A stretch of DNA of 64,000 nucleotides from JALSRD01 sp964476595. GTDB lineage: Bacteria; Desulfobacterota; Desulfobacteria; Desulfobacterales; JALSRD01. Made by a program: the position numbers and the translations under genes. Shown here one piece after another: positions 32,049 through 40,788 of the stretch. How positions within the stretch are numbered: the first letter of the stretch is position 1; each line of letters begins with the position of its first letter. The notes under the pieces are model-generated. The model had not been told where the DNA came from. It did not search any database and saw only the letters and a list, made by a program, of their open reading frames with translations. Where the stretch lies: NCBI GenBank assembly GCA_964476595.1, contig CAYZCL010000133.1, forward strand, positions 1 through 64,000, in the 5' to 3' direction.

Positions 32049-33080
32049 CTACATTCCCTTGCCAAAGGGACAACGGGGGTAGGTACACTGCGGACATTCC
32101 ATGCACAGGCCGCCGTGGCCCATGAAGGCCAGTTCCTTCCGCCCCACGTGGCGGCCGGCTAGGATGCGGGGCAGCACCAGGTCCAGTACTGTCACATGGT
32201 GGTACAGCCCACAGGCCGGCACGCCCAGCGCCGGGACGTCGCCGATGTAGGCCACCAGGAACATGGCCCCGGGAAGCACGGCGGCGCCGTAGTGCATCTC
32301 GTCGGCCCCGGCTTCGCGCACGGCCCGGCGCGTGACGTCGTCGGGGTCCACACTCATGCCGCCGGAAAGCAAGAGCAGGTCACAGCCGTTTTCGAGGTGC
32401 CGGCCGATGGCCCGGCGGATGGCGTCGGCATCGTCGGGGGCCAGGATCACGCCGCCCACCTCGGACCCCAGGTCCCGCACCTTGGTGCGCAGCACCGGTT
32501 CGAAGCGGTCCTCGATCAGGCCGTGGTAGACCTCGTTGCCGGTGATGACCAGCCCCACGCGCGCCTTTCGCAGCCGGTGCACCGCGAAAACGCCGCCGGA
32601 CCCGGCCGCGATGGCCGCCGCCCGCTCCACCGGCGCCCGTTTCATGACCAGGGGCACGGCCCGCGTGGCGGCCACGCGGTCGCCCTTTTTGACCAGCGTG
32701 TTGTCGTGCAGCGAGGCGCACATGACCTCGTCGATCATGTTGAAGGCCGCCAGCGAGGCGGCGTTGACGCTCAGCAGCCCGTCGCGGCCCGCCATCAGGC
32801 TGATCTTGCCCTCGCGCGGATCGTCGTCCCACACGATGCCCTCGCCGGCCAGCGCCGCCGCCAGCATGGAAGCTGCCTGGTTTTCGTGGATCTCGTCTTC
32901 CTCCAGGTCGATGAGGTACAGGTGGTTCTTGCCCATCTTCTGCAGGCGGCAGATATCCTCGTCGCACACCGTGTGCCCTTTGCGGAAAGCCGGCCCCTTG
33001 AATTCGCCCGGACGGATCTCGGTGAGATCGTGGGTGAGCTTGCGGCCCACGGCATCTCTCAGGTCGATTTTCTTCAGCAC
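32049..33080 (-). CDS. Molybdopterin-binding (MoCF/MoeA-like) protein with C-terminal Cys cluster
   Basis: A 343-residue protein. The N-terminal half matches MoeA-like segments (LTHDLTEIRPGEFKGPAFRK), and the MoCF core is VGLVITGNEVYHGLIEDRF, LLLLSGGMSVDPDDVTRRAV and LPGAMFLVAYIG. The C-terminus has CMECPQCTYPRCPFGKG, four cysteines that could hold zinc or an Fe-S cluster, unlike standard MoeA. It probably sorts or inserts molybdenum or tungsten cofactor. The FmdE gene upstream, 27 bases away on the same strand, supports that. Confidence 0.82.
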   Translation of the reverse strand: MLKKIDLRDAVGRKLTHDLTEIRPGEFKGPAFRKGHTVCDEDICRLQKMGKNHLYLIDLEEDEIHENQAASMLAAALAGEGIVWDDDPREGKISLMAGRDGLLSVNAASLAAFNMIDEVMCASLHDNTLVKKGDRVAATRAVPLVMKRAPVERAAAIAAGSGGVFAVHRLRKARVGLVITGNEVYHGLIEDRFEPVLRTKVRDLGSEVGGVILAPDDADAIRRAIGRHLENGCDLLLLSGGMSVDPDDVTRRAVREAGADEMHYGAAVLPGAMFLVAYIGDVPALGVPACGLYHHVTVLDLVLPRILAGRHVGRKELAFMGHGGLCMECPQCTYPRCPFGKGM

Positions 33081-33107
33081 AACCGATCCCTCTCTGCTTG
33101 AAATTGT

Positions 33108-33749
33108 TCAGGCAACCCGCCGGCCGGCGTCAGGCGCCCAGTCCATGCCCGGCCAGCTGACTTCGCGGGCATCGCTGAAGTAGGCGCCGCCGGCGCAGGG
33201 CGTGCACAGCACCTCGCCGTTGCGGCGGAGCTCCCGGCGGTCTCGGATTACCTGGCCGCAGCGGCTGCAGACCGCCTTGAAGCGGGTGGGTCCGGGACGG
33301 TCCCAGGCGTCGAGCCGGACCCGCACGCGCTGCACCCGAAAGAGCACGCTGTCGGGCATGCGCCGGTAGGCCTCCATCTGGCGGGCGACCGCATCCTCCT
33401 GCTCCGGAGCGTAAACCTCGGTCAGGTCGCGGGCCTCCTCGGTGGACAGCACGCGGTAGGCGGCGCAGCTCTCCAGATTCAGAAAGGTGGCCGCCATGAT
33501 ACCGTAGTCGACAAACTTGAGGCTGCGGCGCCCCAGCTTGACACCGGTCACGAAGGCTACCGCGTCGGCCGTGCAGCGGTCCATTTCCACGTAGACGATG
33601 AGTTTCTTGATCTGGTCGCGGCGCGTGGGTTCTTCCAAGCCGATCAGGCGGCACCCCAGCATGGCCATGCGCACACCCACCACCTGTCCCGGACACAGGT
33701 GCCCATGGGCGTCCGCCGATCCGTTCAGCAGGGTTTCGAAATCTTGCAT
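33108..33749 (-). CDS. FmdE-family protein with zinc ribbon
   Basis: The 213-residue product has the FmdE motif DAHGHLCPGQVVGVRMAMLG near the N-terminus and a C-terminal CSRCGQ..CTPCAGG ribbon. FmdE was named from formylmethanofuran dehydrogenase operons but is widespread with molybdenum or tungsten enzymes; its exact job is unsettled. Its promoter region contains a perfect palindrome shared with the divergent ModE-like gene. Confidence 0.87.
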   Translation of the reverse strand: MQDFETLLNGSADAHGHLCPGQVVGVRMAMLGCRLIGLEEPTRRDQIKKLIVYVEMDRCTADAVAFVTGVKLGRRSLKFVDYGIMAATFLNLESCAAYRVLSTEEARDLTEVYAPEQEDAVARQMEAYRRMPDSVLFRVQRVRVRLDAWDRPGPTRFKAVCSRCGQVIRDRRELRRNGEVLCTPCAGGAYFSDAREVSWPGMDWAPDAGRRVA

Positions 33750-33758
33750 TTGGCTGCC

Positions 33759-33778
33759 TTATGTTATATTTAACATAA
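33759..33778. promoter_or_regulatory. Palindromic operator between fmdE and the modE-like gene
   Basis: TTATGTTA-TATT-TAACATAA is a perfect eight-base inverted repeat with a four-base spacer. It lies ten bases before the FmdE start and 67 bases before the ModE-like start. It resembles AT-rich ModE boxes in general form and is well placed to control both directions. Confidence 0.65.
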
Positions 33779-33844
33779 CTACTTAGTGGTACCATACTTT
33801 AATGTAAATGTCTTGTAAAATTTTCCGCCTGCGAAGGAGTCGCC

Positions 33845-34174
33845 ATGCCTTCCCTGAAACTCCGGTCCAGCCAGTGGATCGTCGACGAACAAGGCCGCAC
33901 CATCATCGGCAAGGGCCGTATGGAAATCCTGGAACACATCGAAAAGACGGGATCCATCAACCAGGCGGCCAAACGTATGAAAATGTCCTACAAGGCCGTG
34001 TGGAGCAAGATCAAGGCCTCCGAAAAGCACTTCGGGACCACCCTCGTACACACCGACCGCTGCAAAGGTTCCCACCTGTCACCGGAAGGCCGGGCGCTGG
34101 TGGAAAAATTCAAACGCCTCCAGCAGCGCTGCCGCCGGGCGGACGACGACATCTTCGCGGAAATTTTCGAATGA
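33845..34174 (+). CDS. ModE-like winged-helix regulator (N-terminal domain only)
   Basis: The 109-residue protein matches the LysR-like HTH of ModE: RMEILEHIEKTGSINQAAKR, then MKMSYKAVWSKIKASEKHFG. It has no molybdate-binding MOP domain, unlike full ModE. It may sense metal through a partner or act constitutively. AAGGAG precedes the start. Position between two FmdE genes and next to the MoCF protein suggests it controls this cluster. Confidence 0.85.
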   Translation: MPSLKLRSSQWIVDEQGRTIIGKGRMEILEHIEKTGSINQAAKRMKMSYKAVWSKIKASEKHFGTTLVHTDRCKGSHLSPEGRALVEKFKRLQQRCRRADDDIFAEIFE

Positions 34175-34275
34175 CGGGCTCCGCTTGCGTCCCGTTCTGC
34201 ACCCGCCGAACAAACCGCTGCGCACCGAAAACCGCCCTCCCGGCCGATTTATTGTTTTTTGGTGTAGATTGCCGG

Positions 34276-34304
34276 TTGACAGCGGATCTTTAAATAACTA
34301 TATA
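34276..34304 (+). promoter_or_regulatory. Strong sigma-70-type promoter of the second fmdE
   Basis: TTGACA (34276-34281) and TATATA (34299-34304) are 17 bases apart. The -10 runs into TATATAACGATT, similar to one half of known ModE boxes, so repression by the ModE-like protein is possible. Confidence 0.7.
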
Positions 34305-34409
34305 ACGATTTGGCAATACAAAGACGGCTCTGCACCGCCTGCATACGAAACCGGACCTCCGGAGAGGTCTGTGTGGAATTCACTCATTGTCCGACGGGAG
34401 GGTATCGAT

Positions 34410-35021
34410 ATGGACGCAAAACTGGAACAGATCTTCGAGACGGGACTCAAATTTCACGGGCACAAATGTCCGGCCATGCCCATGGGCCTGCGGGCGGGGC
34501 TGGCCGCCATGCGCACCCTGGGCGTGGCGCGTGCCCGGGACAAGGAACTGACCCTGATTTCGGAAACCGGCAGGGGACACGCGGCGGGCTGCTTTCTCGA
34601 CGGCCTGATGATGGCCACAGGGTGCACCTACGGCAAGTCCAACGCCGAAAAACGCTACTACAACAAGATGGCCTTCACCCTCATCGACAACCAACGCGGA
34701 AAGGCCGTGCGGGTGTCGCTCAAGCCCGATTTTTTCCGGATGGCGCTGGACTCGCCCTTCGTGCAGCAGCGCAAGGCCGGGGTGCCGCCCCAGGACGTCC
34801 CGGCGGAGGTCACCGATCCGTTGGTCGATCGTATCCTCAACCTGCCCGAGGAGCAGTTCCTGGACATCGGTGAAGTACACACGGTGGAAGTCCGCAGGGG
34901 CAGGGGGATCTTCGAGGCCAGGCCCTGCGCGAAGTGCGGTGAACTGACCTTCGTCAACAAGCTGCGCGCCACCGAAGACGGCAATCTGGTCTGCATTCCC
35001 TGTTCGGGATACGAGGAATAA
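34410..35021 (+). CDS. FmdE-family protein, second copy
   Basis: From the ATG at 34410 (GGGAGGG upstream) the product has 203 residues. It shows FHGHKCPAMPMGLRAGLAAM, a GHAAGCFLDGLMMATGCTYG block and a C-terminal CAKCGE..CIPCSGYEE ribbon. It is paralogous to the FmdE at 33108 but closer to the form found with formate dehydrogenases. Separate promoters suggest different expression. Confidence 0.87.
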   Translation: MDAKLEQIFETGLKFHGHKCPAMPMGLRAGLAAMRTLGVARARDKELTLISETGRGHAAGCFLDGLMMATGCTYGKSNAEKRYYNKMAFTLIDNQRGKAVRVSLKPDFFRMALDSPFVQQRKAGVPPQDVPAEVTDPLVDRILNLPEEQFLDIGEVHTVEVRRGRGIFEARPCAKCGELTFVNKLRATEDGNLVCIPCSGYEE

Positions 35022-35042
35022 TCTTCCCCCCTCATTCAACAT

Positions 35043-35067
35043 GACCCCGGTGTTTTCCACCGGGGTC
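35043..35067 (+). terminator. Perfect hairpin between fmdE and tauE-like genes
   Basis: GACCCCGGTG and CACCGGGGTC form a flawless ten-base-pair stem around TTTTC, 21 bases after the fmdE stop. No T-run follows, so it may be a weak terminator or an RNA-processing site tuning downstream expression. Confidence 0.5.
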
Positions 35068-35087
35068 GACAACAGGGAGTTGAGACC

Positions 35088-35840
35088 ATGATGCTTGCAA
35101 TCACCACCGGTGTCATCCTGGTGCTGTCCTTCATCTTCTCCATGCTGGGCCTGGGCGGCGCCATGCTCTATATTCCCGTGTTCAACTGGTTCGGCTATGA
35201 CTTCAAAAGCGTGGCCATCCCCACCGGCCTGCTCCTGAACGGCATCACGGTGGTGTCGGCCGCCATCGTCTACTACCGTTCCAAAATGATCGACATCCGG
35301 GGCTCCATCCCGCTGGTCATCTCCTCTTTCATCGGGGCGCCGGTGGGGGCCTACCTGACCGAATTTCTGCCTACACGCACCCTGATCCTGCTGTTTGCCC
35401 TGTGCATGATCTTTGCCGGCGGCCGCATGCTGCTCAGCTCTACCCAGCCGGACAAGGACACCATGATGGCCTTGAAAACACGCGTCCTGCTGATGGCCGT
35501 CGGCGGCTTTTTCATCGGCATGATCGCCGGGCTGCTGGGCGTCGGCGGAGGATTCCTGTTCGTACCGCTGATGCTGGCCATGGGCTATCCCACCAAGAAG
35601 GCGGCCGCCACCAGCGCCTTCGTGGTGATTTTTTCCTCCTTTTCGGGCTTCGCCGGCCACCTCGCCGAAGGCCACTTCAACTGGCCGCTGATGATCGCCA
35701 CCAGCATCGCCGTCATCATCGGCGCCCAGGTCGGGGCCCACGTGATGAAGGAGAAGATGAAGGCCAGGTGGATCAAGCAGATGTTCGCGGTGGTCCTGCT
35801 GGGCGTGGCGGTCAAGCTGCTGCTCAAGCTCTACCTGTAG
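35088..35840 (+). CDS. TauE/SafE-family anion exporter
   Basis: A 250-residue membrane protein with two repeats of the TauE domain: FSMLGLGGAMLYIPVFNWFG near residue 16 and GLLGVGGGFLFVPLMLAMGY near residue 148. Seven or eight membrane helices are visible. The family exports sulfite, sulfoacetate and other organosulfur anions, which suits a sulfur-metabolising anaerobe, but the cargo is not shown. GGGAGTTGAGA serves as ribosome-binding site. Confidence 0.87.
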   Translation: MMLAITTGVILVLSFIFSMLGLGGAMLYIPVFNWFGYDFKSVAIPTGLLLNGITVVSAAIVYYRSKMIDIRGSIPLVISSFIGAPVGAYLTEFLPTRTLILLFALCMIFAGGRMLLSSTQPDKDTMMALKTRVLLMAVGGFFIGMIAGLLGVGGGFLFVPLMLAMGYPTKKAAATSAFVVIFSSFSGFAGHLAEGHFNWPLMIATSIAVIIGAQVGAHVMKEKMKARWIKQMFAVVLLGVAVKLLLKLYL

Positions 35841-36024
35841 CACGGCGCGAGGGCCCGCCGGCGGCCTGCAGGGCGATCGCGGGCGGCGCTTGTTTTCAAC
35901 CGGAAGGCATTGCCGTCGGCTGCCCCCCGGTGCGGGCAGCCATCGTCTGCGCTCCGCGAGCCCAGCGGCGCTTGACAATCGCCGCTGGGCGCAGCATGTT
36001 GATGCCCGAAGGAGAAACGTGCCC

Positions 36025-36525
36025 ATGCGACGTCGAAACGCCCACAGCCTGCGCCCGGCCACGTGGCAGGCCCCGCTCATCGTGCTGATCGCCGCGGTGG
36101 CCGCCCTGACCGTCAATGCACTGCGGAGCCAGGGCCGCCTGCCGCTGACGTCCGCCCGCCCGCCGGCGGCCGGAGACGACCTGCGGATATCCCTGGACCA
36201 GGCGCGGGAACTGTTCCGGCGGGGGACCGCCATCTTCGTGGACGCCCGCCCCCGACGGGATTACCTGCAGGGACACATCCGCGGGGCGCTCAGCCTGCCC
36301 TGGCAGGAAGTCGACGAGCGCATCGCCGACGTCGCCGACCGGCTGACGGACGAGCGCGTCATCATCACCTACTGCGACGGCGAGCGCTGCACCCTGAGCC
36401 ACCACCTGGCCCGCTATCTCGTGGACATGGGCTACCCCCGGGTGCGGGTGCTTGCGAACGGCTGGACGCGCTGGCGGCAAAGCGGGCTGCCGGTGGCGCG
36501 CGGTGCGGGGGAGGCGCGGGAGTGA
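36025..36525 (+). CDS. Membrane-anchored rhodanese-domain protein
   Basis: From the ATG at 36025 (AAGGAG upstream) the product has 166 residues. A membrane helix at ~14-34 (APLIVLIAAVAALTVNAL) anchors a periplasmic rhodanese domain: TAIFVDARPRRDYLQGHIRG and the active loop ITYCDGERCTLSH, with Cys in the catalytic place. It handles sulfane sulfur or acts as a thiol carrier. It overlaps the next gene as GTGA, so the two are coupled. Confidence 0.85.
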   Translation: MRRRNAHSLRPATWQAPLIVLIAAVAALTVNALRSQGRLPLTSARPPAAGDDLRISLDQARELFRRGTAIFVDARPRRDYLQGHIRGALSLPWQEVDERIADVADRLTDERVIITYCDGERCTLSHHLARYLVDMGYPRVRVLANGWTRWRQSGLPVARGAGEARE

Positions 36526-37028
36526 AAAGGGCTTCCCGAAGCGCAGCGGGCCGTCTCCGCACCGGGCGTCCTGCCCGCCTGTTCTACCACGTCGTACGCC
36601 TGGCGCTGGGAGCGGTCTTCATCTACGCCAGCATCGACAAGATCCGCCACCCGGCGGCCTTCGCCGAGGCCATCGCCAACTACCGCATCCTGCCGGACGT
36701 GCTGGTCAATCCCACGGCCCTGGTGCTGCCCTGGCTGGAACTGGTCATCGGCGCCCTGCTGGTATGCGGCACCTGGATGCCGGGGGCCGTGGTGCTGGCC
36801 GCAGGACTGCTGACGGCCTTCGAGGGCGCCTTCATCTTCAACATCCTGCGCGGGCTCAACGTCTATTGCGGGTGTTTCGCCACCAGCGGGGAGGTACTGC
36901 ACGGCAACGCCTGGTACCTGGCCCGCGACACGTTCTTTCTGGCCGCCGCGCTCTACCTGCTGGCGGCGCTGCCGCGTTTCACGGAAGGCGGTCGTCGGAA
37001 AAAACCGCCGCAATCTCCCCGCGCGTGA
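36522..37028 (+). CDS. MauE/DoxX-like membrane protein
   Basis: Starting at a GTG inside the rhodanese stop, the 168-residue product has four membrane helices and the DoxX/MauE features FIYASIDKIRHPAAFAEAIA and NVYCGCFATSGEVLHG. The CGC pair is placed as in MauE, a relative of DsbB/VKOR-like redox proteins. A role in periplasmic thiol-disulfide or sulfane-sulfur transfer with the rhodanese is likely but inferred. Confidence 0.82.
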   Translation: MKRASRSAAGRLRTGRPARLFYHVVRLALGAVFIYASIDKIRHPAAFAEAIANYRILPDVLVNPTALVLPWLELVIGALLVCGTWMPGAVVLAAGLLTAFEGAFIFNILRGLNVYCGCFATSGEVLHGNAWYLARDTFFLAAALYLLAALPRFTEGGRRKKPPQSPRA

Positions 37029-37098
37029 GGCCCGGCGGGACGGACGCAGGGCCCGCCATCTTCGTTGTTCAGGGGCCGACCGACCCCGAGGAGCAGCC

Positions 37099-38241
37099 TC
37101 AGCTGGGGCCGCATTCGGAATCTGCCGGCGGCAGATCGGTGGGTGCTGCGGCCAGGCCCGCCGGGGGCCTGCGCCGCTTTTGCAAACATGCCGCCAGCCT
37201 GCCCAGCGGTTTGACCGAGATGAGCAGCACCGCGACGGCACCGGCCCACTGCACCCAGGGCGGCAGCATTTCGGCGGCCCGGCCCGCCGCGGCCTGCGCC
37301 GATATCCCGCAGTGCGTGTAGATCCGGTCCAGCAGCAACCCGAAAACCACGCTGCAGACGGCGATGGACGCCAGGTAGATGGCCGTGGCACGCCTGCCCA
37401 GGGTGCCGAAAAGCACGGTCAGCGACGCCATGTTGGTGGCCGGGCCGGCCAGCAGGAACACCAGGGCCGCACCCGGGCTGACGCCCTTGAGGATCAGGGC
37501 CGCCGCGATGGGCGTCGAGGAACTGGCGCAGATGTAAAAGGGAATACCGACGGCCAACATCAGCAGCATGGCCTGCAGGCCGGATCCGAGGTGGCGGCCG
37601 AGAAAATCCGGTGGCACCAGCACGGTGATGCCCCCCGCCAACAGCAGTCCCACGAAAAACCAGGCCGCGATATCGGCCCACAGGTCACCGAAGGCATAGA
37701 CCAGGCCGGACCGGATCTTGGCGGCGAAACTGTGGTGGCGCCGGTGTTCCTCGGGAGGGCAGTCGATACCGTCACAGCACCCGTCCACCGGGCAGCTGCG
37801 ATCGGGTTCCACCACCCGGCCTTCGGGTTTGAAGGAGGCGAGGTTCTCGCTGATGCCGGCCACCGAGGCGGTGAGGAAGGCCGCCAGCGGCCGCGCCACG
37901 GTCATGATGGGGTCCAGCAGCGCCCAAGTGATCGAAATGGAGTCCACGCCCGACTCGGGGGTGGAGATCAGGAAGGCCGTGGTGGCGCCGCGGGTGGCGC
38001 CCTGTTTGCGCAGCGACACGGCTGCGGGCAGCGTGCCGCAGGATCACAGGGGGATGGGAATGCCCAGCACGGCGGCCTTGAACACCGACGCGAAACGGCC
38101 CCGTCCCAGGTGGCGGGCCACCGACTGGGGGTTCAGGAAAACCCGCAGCAGGCCGCTGACCAGCAGGCCGAACAGAATATAGACGGATGCCTCCAGCAGC
38201 AGCTGCCAGGAGGCGGTGAGAACATCGATAACGGTATTCAT
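37099..38241 (-). CDS. SO_0444-like efflux permease, probable selenoprotein (in-frame TGA = Sec66)
   Basis: Two same-frame pieces join across one TGA (38044-38046). Residues 1-65 end LGIPIPL; the sequence resumes SCGTLPAAVSLRKQGATRGA. Together they match the family segment GIPLPL-C-SCG, so the TGA replaces a conserved Cys and most likely encodes selenocysteine. The full 380-residue protein has about eight membrane helices, the second-half repeat GIPFYICASSSTPIAAALIL and a cytoplasmic loop with CPVDGCCDGIDC. Family members export copper, zinc or organoarsenicals. The arsR lies upstream; a metal or metalloid cargo is inferred. Confidence 0.8.
38013..38039 (-). promoter_or_regulatory. Possible bacterial SECIS hairpin
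   Basis: Downstream of the TGA the minus strand folds as GCGGCACG paired with CGTGTCGC (eight pairs, one G-U), capped by a CTG/CAG mini-stem. The apical loop begins about 15 bases after the TGA, close to the usual 16-37. The loop, CCCG, lacks an early G, so the fit is imperfect. Confidence 0.5.
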
Positions 38242-38347
38242 GCAAACTCCATCCGCAGGTTGTTTCCGGCGGCCGTGCGGACCGGCAGCGGGGTCAGCAC
38301 GGGGGCCCCGGTTGACAGGGTCCGCCGGGAACGCGGCACGTGCCGTC

Positions 38348-38722
38348 TCATTCCCGGAGGTGTGCCAGGCTGACATCCAGCAGGGTCTCGACATGGTGAT
38401 CGTCGAGCGTGTAGTAGACGATCTGTCCGTCGCGACGGCTCCTGACCAGCGCCAGGTCCTTGAGCCGCCGCAGCTGGTGGGATACGGCCGACTCGCTCAG
38501 GCCGGTGAAGGCGGCCAGGTCGCAGACGCACATCTCCGTTTCCCGCAGGGCGATCATCATCTTCAGCCGACTGGGGTCCCCCAGGGCCTTGAAGATGCGC
38601 GACAAGCCTTCCAGCGCCCGCGCGGGCACCTGCGAACGCTGCGCCTGCTCCACCTTGTCCAGATGAACCACCCGCACCCGGCAGCCTTCCCCGTCGACGA
38701 AATCCAACTCGGCAGCTGACAT
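38348..38722 (-). CDS. ArsR-family repressor of the permease
   Basis: A 124-residue winged-helix repressor (start at 38722 with AAGGAGAG). Alpha-3 carries EMCVCDLAAFTGLSESAVSHQL, the CVC metal or metalloid site, and the C-terminus DDHHVETLLDVSLAH, an SmtB-like alpha-5 site. A perfect palindrome lies 38 bases upstream. The permease follows after 106 bases. It is paralogous to the repressor at 17113. Confidence 0.9.
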   Translation of the reverse strand: MSAAELDFVDGEGCRVRVVHLDKVEQAQRSQVPARALEGLSRIFKALGDPSRLKMMIALRETEMCVCDLAAFTGLSESAVSHQLRRLKDLALVRSRRDGQIVYYTLDDHHVETLLDVSLAHLRE

Positions 38723-38760
38723 GTCCCGGCTCTCCTTCGCCAGTCTACAATAAATGAACA

Positions 38761-38784
38761 TATATTCAATGCTTGTTGAATATA
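38761..38784 (-). promoter_or_regulatory. Perfect ArsR operator palindrome
   Basis: TATATTCAA-N6-TTGAATATA is a perfect nine-base inverted repeat upstream of the arsR gene. Its TTCAA/TTGAA core is shared with the operators at 17079 and 17497, so cross-talk between the two repressors is possible. Confidence 0.85.
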
Positions 38785-38997
38785 ACCCCCTTGACGGCGC
38801 CGTCAACCCTCGGCCGTCCATTTCCCGAAGCCTTCCCAATCACCCGCCCGCAGCGGCGCCTGCAGGAGGCGCCGGCCGTCCGAAGTTATCCGCGGATGAA
38901 CGCCGGGCATAATTCGGCTGCGCGCCGTCGGACGCCCCTGGGCAAGAAATGCGCGCCTCCATCCCGGGCCGCCGCTCCCCGCGTATCGGCGGGAGGG

Positions 38998-39231
38998 TCA
39001 GTCGCGGATCCAGGATTTTACATCCTCCCTGCCGGGGACCCTTCCCACCAGTCTGACCTCGCCGTCCACCACCACGGCCGAGGTCGTGAAGACGCCGTAA
39101 CCGGCGATCTGCATCACGTCGGTGACCTTCTCCACCGCCGCGTCGGCACCGCTCTCGGCAATGACGTCCCCAACGACCTTTTCCGTTTCCCGGCATTTGG
39201 GGCAGCCGGGGACCAGTACTTGGATCTGCAT
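38998..39231 (-). CDS. Small thioredoxin-like protein (MTH895/TM0996 type)
   Basis: The 77-residue product starts MQIQVLVPGCPKCRETEKVV; CPKC is the redox motif. It continues VEKVTDVMQIAGYGVFTTSA with the cis-Pro region replaced by a TTSA turn, and VDGEVRLVGRVPG. Such mini-thioredoxins often share operons with ArsR and COG0701 permeases and may deliver electrons to them. Here it lies upstream of arsR on the same strand, 213 bases before its palindrome. Confidence 0.9.
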   Translation of the reverse strand: MQIQVLVPGCPKCRETEKVVGDVIAESGADAAVEKVTDVMQIAGYGVFTTSAVVVDGEVRLVGRVPGREDVKSWIRD

Positions 39232-39392
39232 GGCGTTTCTCCCGGGTGTTCGGTTCCCCCAAGGGAGGCCGCCGGCCCAACCCCGCATTACTTTACGGGA
39301 ATATACAGAACCCTGTACCGGGCGTCAAGGACCGGCCGGGCACCGCCGGGAATCTACACACGAGACGCACCGGAAAACCGCTCGCCGCCGCG

Positions 39393-40223
39393 TCACCGCG
39401 CCTCCCGGATGAGCCGGTAGACATCGTGGGGATCGGCCTGGTTGCGGTCGGCGATATCCTTGAGGCTCTGGTCACCGGCGGCCGCGATCCCGGCCGCTTC
39501 CAGCGCCTTGCGAACCGTCTCCAGATCGCGGCCGTAACTCCGGCAGATTTCGGCCAGCGATTTGCGGCCGATGCCGGCCGGCGGTTCAGCCGGCATGTCG
39601 GCGCCGGTTGCGGCGGCCGCTTTTCCCCCGGCGGCTTTCATGATGCCGTAGAGCTGCTGGGGGGTCATGCCGTTGGCGGCGGCGATCTCCTGGAGGTTCT
39701 GGTCGGGCCCCTGGAAACGGATCCCCCGGGCCCGCAGCGCCGCCATGGCCTTTTGCAGGTCCAGGCCGGTGCGCTGCGCCAGGGATTTGAGGCGCGACAG
39801 CTCCGCGTGCCCATATGGCGGCGCCCCGTACCTGGCCTCGGCCGCTTCCTTGAGGGTGTCGTTGAAGGTCAACACCCAGCTGAACGGCGGCACGTAGAAC
39901 AGCGTCCCGACGGTGAAGGCCAGGCTGAGCAGCAGCGCCACGTTGAACTCGGGTGTGAATATCCGGATCTTCCTGGCCTTGTTCTTGAGGTAATTCACGA
40001 TGGGCTTCCAGTTGTAGTAGACGTGCAGCAGGATGCTCAGCAGGAAGAGCAGCCCCAGGTTGATGTGCAGATCGCCCCACTGGGTCTTGGTGAGTCCCCA
40101 AAGGCGCCAATCGGCCCAGTAGGCCACGCGGCCCTGGGGTACGATGTAGAGAATCACGCTGGTGATGACCAGCAGGCAGAACGAGACCAGTGCGGTCAGG
40201 GATGTGATCTTGCGAATTTTCAT
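39393..40223 (-). CDS. DUF4405 membrane protein with helical-repeat tail
   Basis: A 276-residue protein (start at 40223, AGGAAA upstream). Residues 1-~130 hold four membrane helices with histidines in GDLHINLGLLFLLSILLHVYY, the heme-b-like pattern of DUF4405. The C-terminal ~140 residues are repeats of a helix pair, e.g. LQEIAAANGMTPQQLYGIMK and SLKDIADRNQADPHDVYRLI. These resemble small DNA- or protein-binding helical motifs. Possible electron-transfer membrane subunit; partner unknown. Confidence 0.78.
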   Translation of the reverse strand: MKIRKITSLTALVSFCLLVITSVILYIVPQGRVAYWADWRLWGLTKTQWGDLHINLGLLFLLSILLHVYYNWKPIVNYLKNKARKIRIFTPEFNVALLLSLAFTVGTLFYVPPFSWVLTFNDTLKEAAEARYGAPPYGHAELSRLKSLAQRTGLDLQKAMAALRARGIRFQGPDQNLQEIAAANGMTPQQLYGIMKAAGGKAAAATGADMPAEPPAGIGRKSLAEICRSYGRDLETVRKALEAAGIAAAGDQSLKDIADRNQADPHDVYRLIREAR

Positions 40224-40788
40224 GGGAAAGTTTCCTGTGCCTTTTTCGAACAAGCCTGTCGGCCGTTGCGAACATTAACGATACGTGCCGGTTTTTTCCT
40301 AACTTCGGTCGACAGGTAAATCAAAACCCGTGCCAAACCCGGTTTCGGATAAAATCAGGCGGTTGGCGCATATGATAAGGCATGCGCGTCGACAATCAAT
40401 GGTTTCCGGCGACAATTTTGTCGAAGCGTTTACGGGAAAAGAGCAGCACTGGCGGCAGGGGATACGCCGGACGGCCACCGGGGGGCTTTGGCCGCACCGC
40501 CGGGGCGCGTCCCCCCGGCCCCCGGCAAGTCACGGTCGGACGCCCGGGGCCGGATCGGGCGTCGCCGCCGGTTGCCGGCGCGGGTTCTCCCGGACATCGG
40601 ATGACCGGAACCACGGGGCGGTCCTCATGCAGATGCGGACCCGCAAGAGCATCACCGGCACCTCGATCAGCACCCCCCCACCACGGTGGCCGGAGCGATG
40701 GCCGCCTCGAAAGGGTTCCGCCCGCAGCGAATGACGAGTCCCGGTTCAGCTGATAGCTTTGGGGCGGCCGATTGCAGGAGGGAGCGCC
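40224..40788. other. Gene-free stretch
   Basis: 565 bases between the divergent DUF4405 and ArsR genes. An open frame at 40330-40734 has proline/arginine-rich, low-complexity content and no ribosome-binding site, so I do not call it. No hairpin with a T-run or clear promoter was found. Confidence 0.5.

Noticed and set aside
38044..38046. The TGA as a true stop making the permease a pseudogene
   Set aside because: Both sides stay in one frame with unbroken family similarity and the TGA falls on a conserved Cys position; no other damage is seen. Selenocysteine explains this better, though a sequencing error or recent mutation remains possible.
40330..40734. A 134-residue gene between the DUF4405 and ArsR genes
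   Set aside because: No ribosome-binding site, Arg/Pro-rich low-complexity product and no family resemblance.
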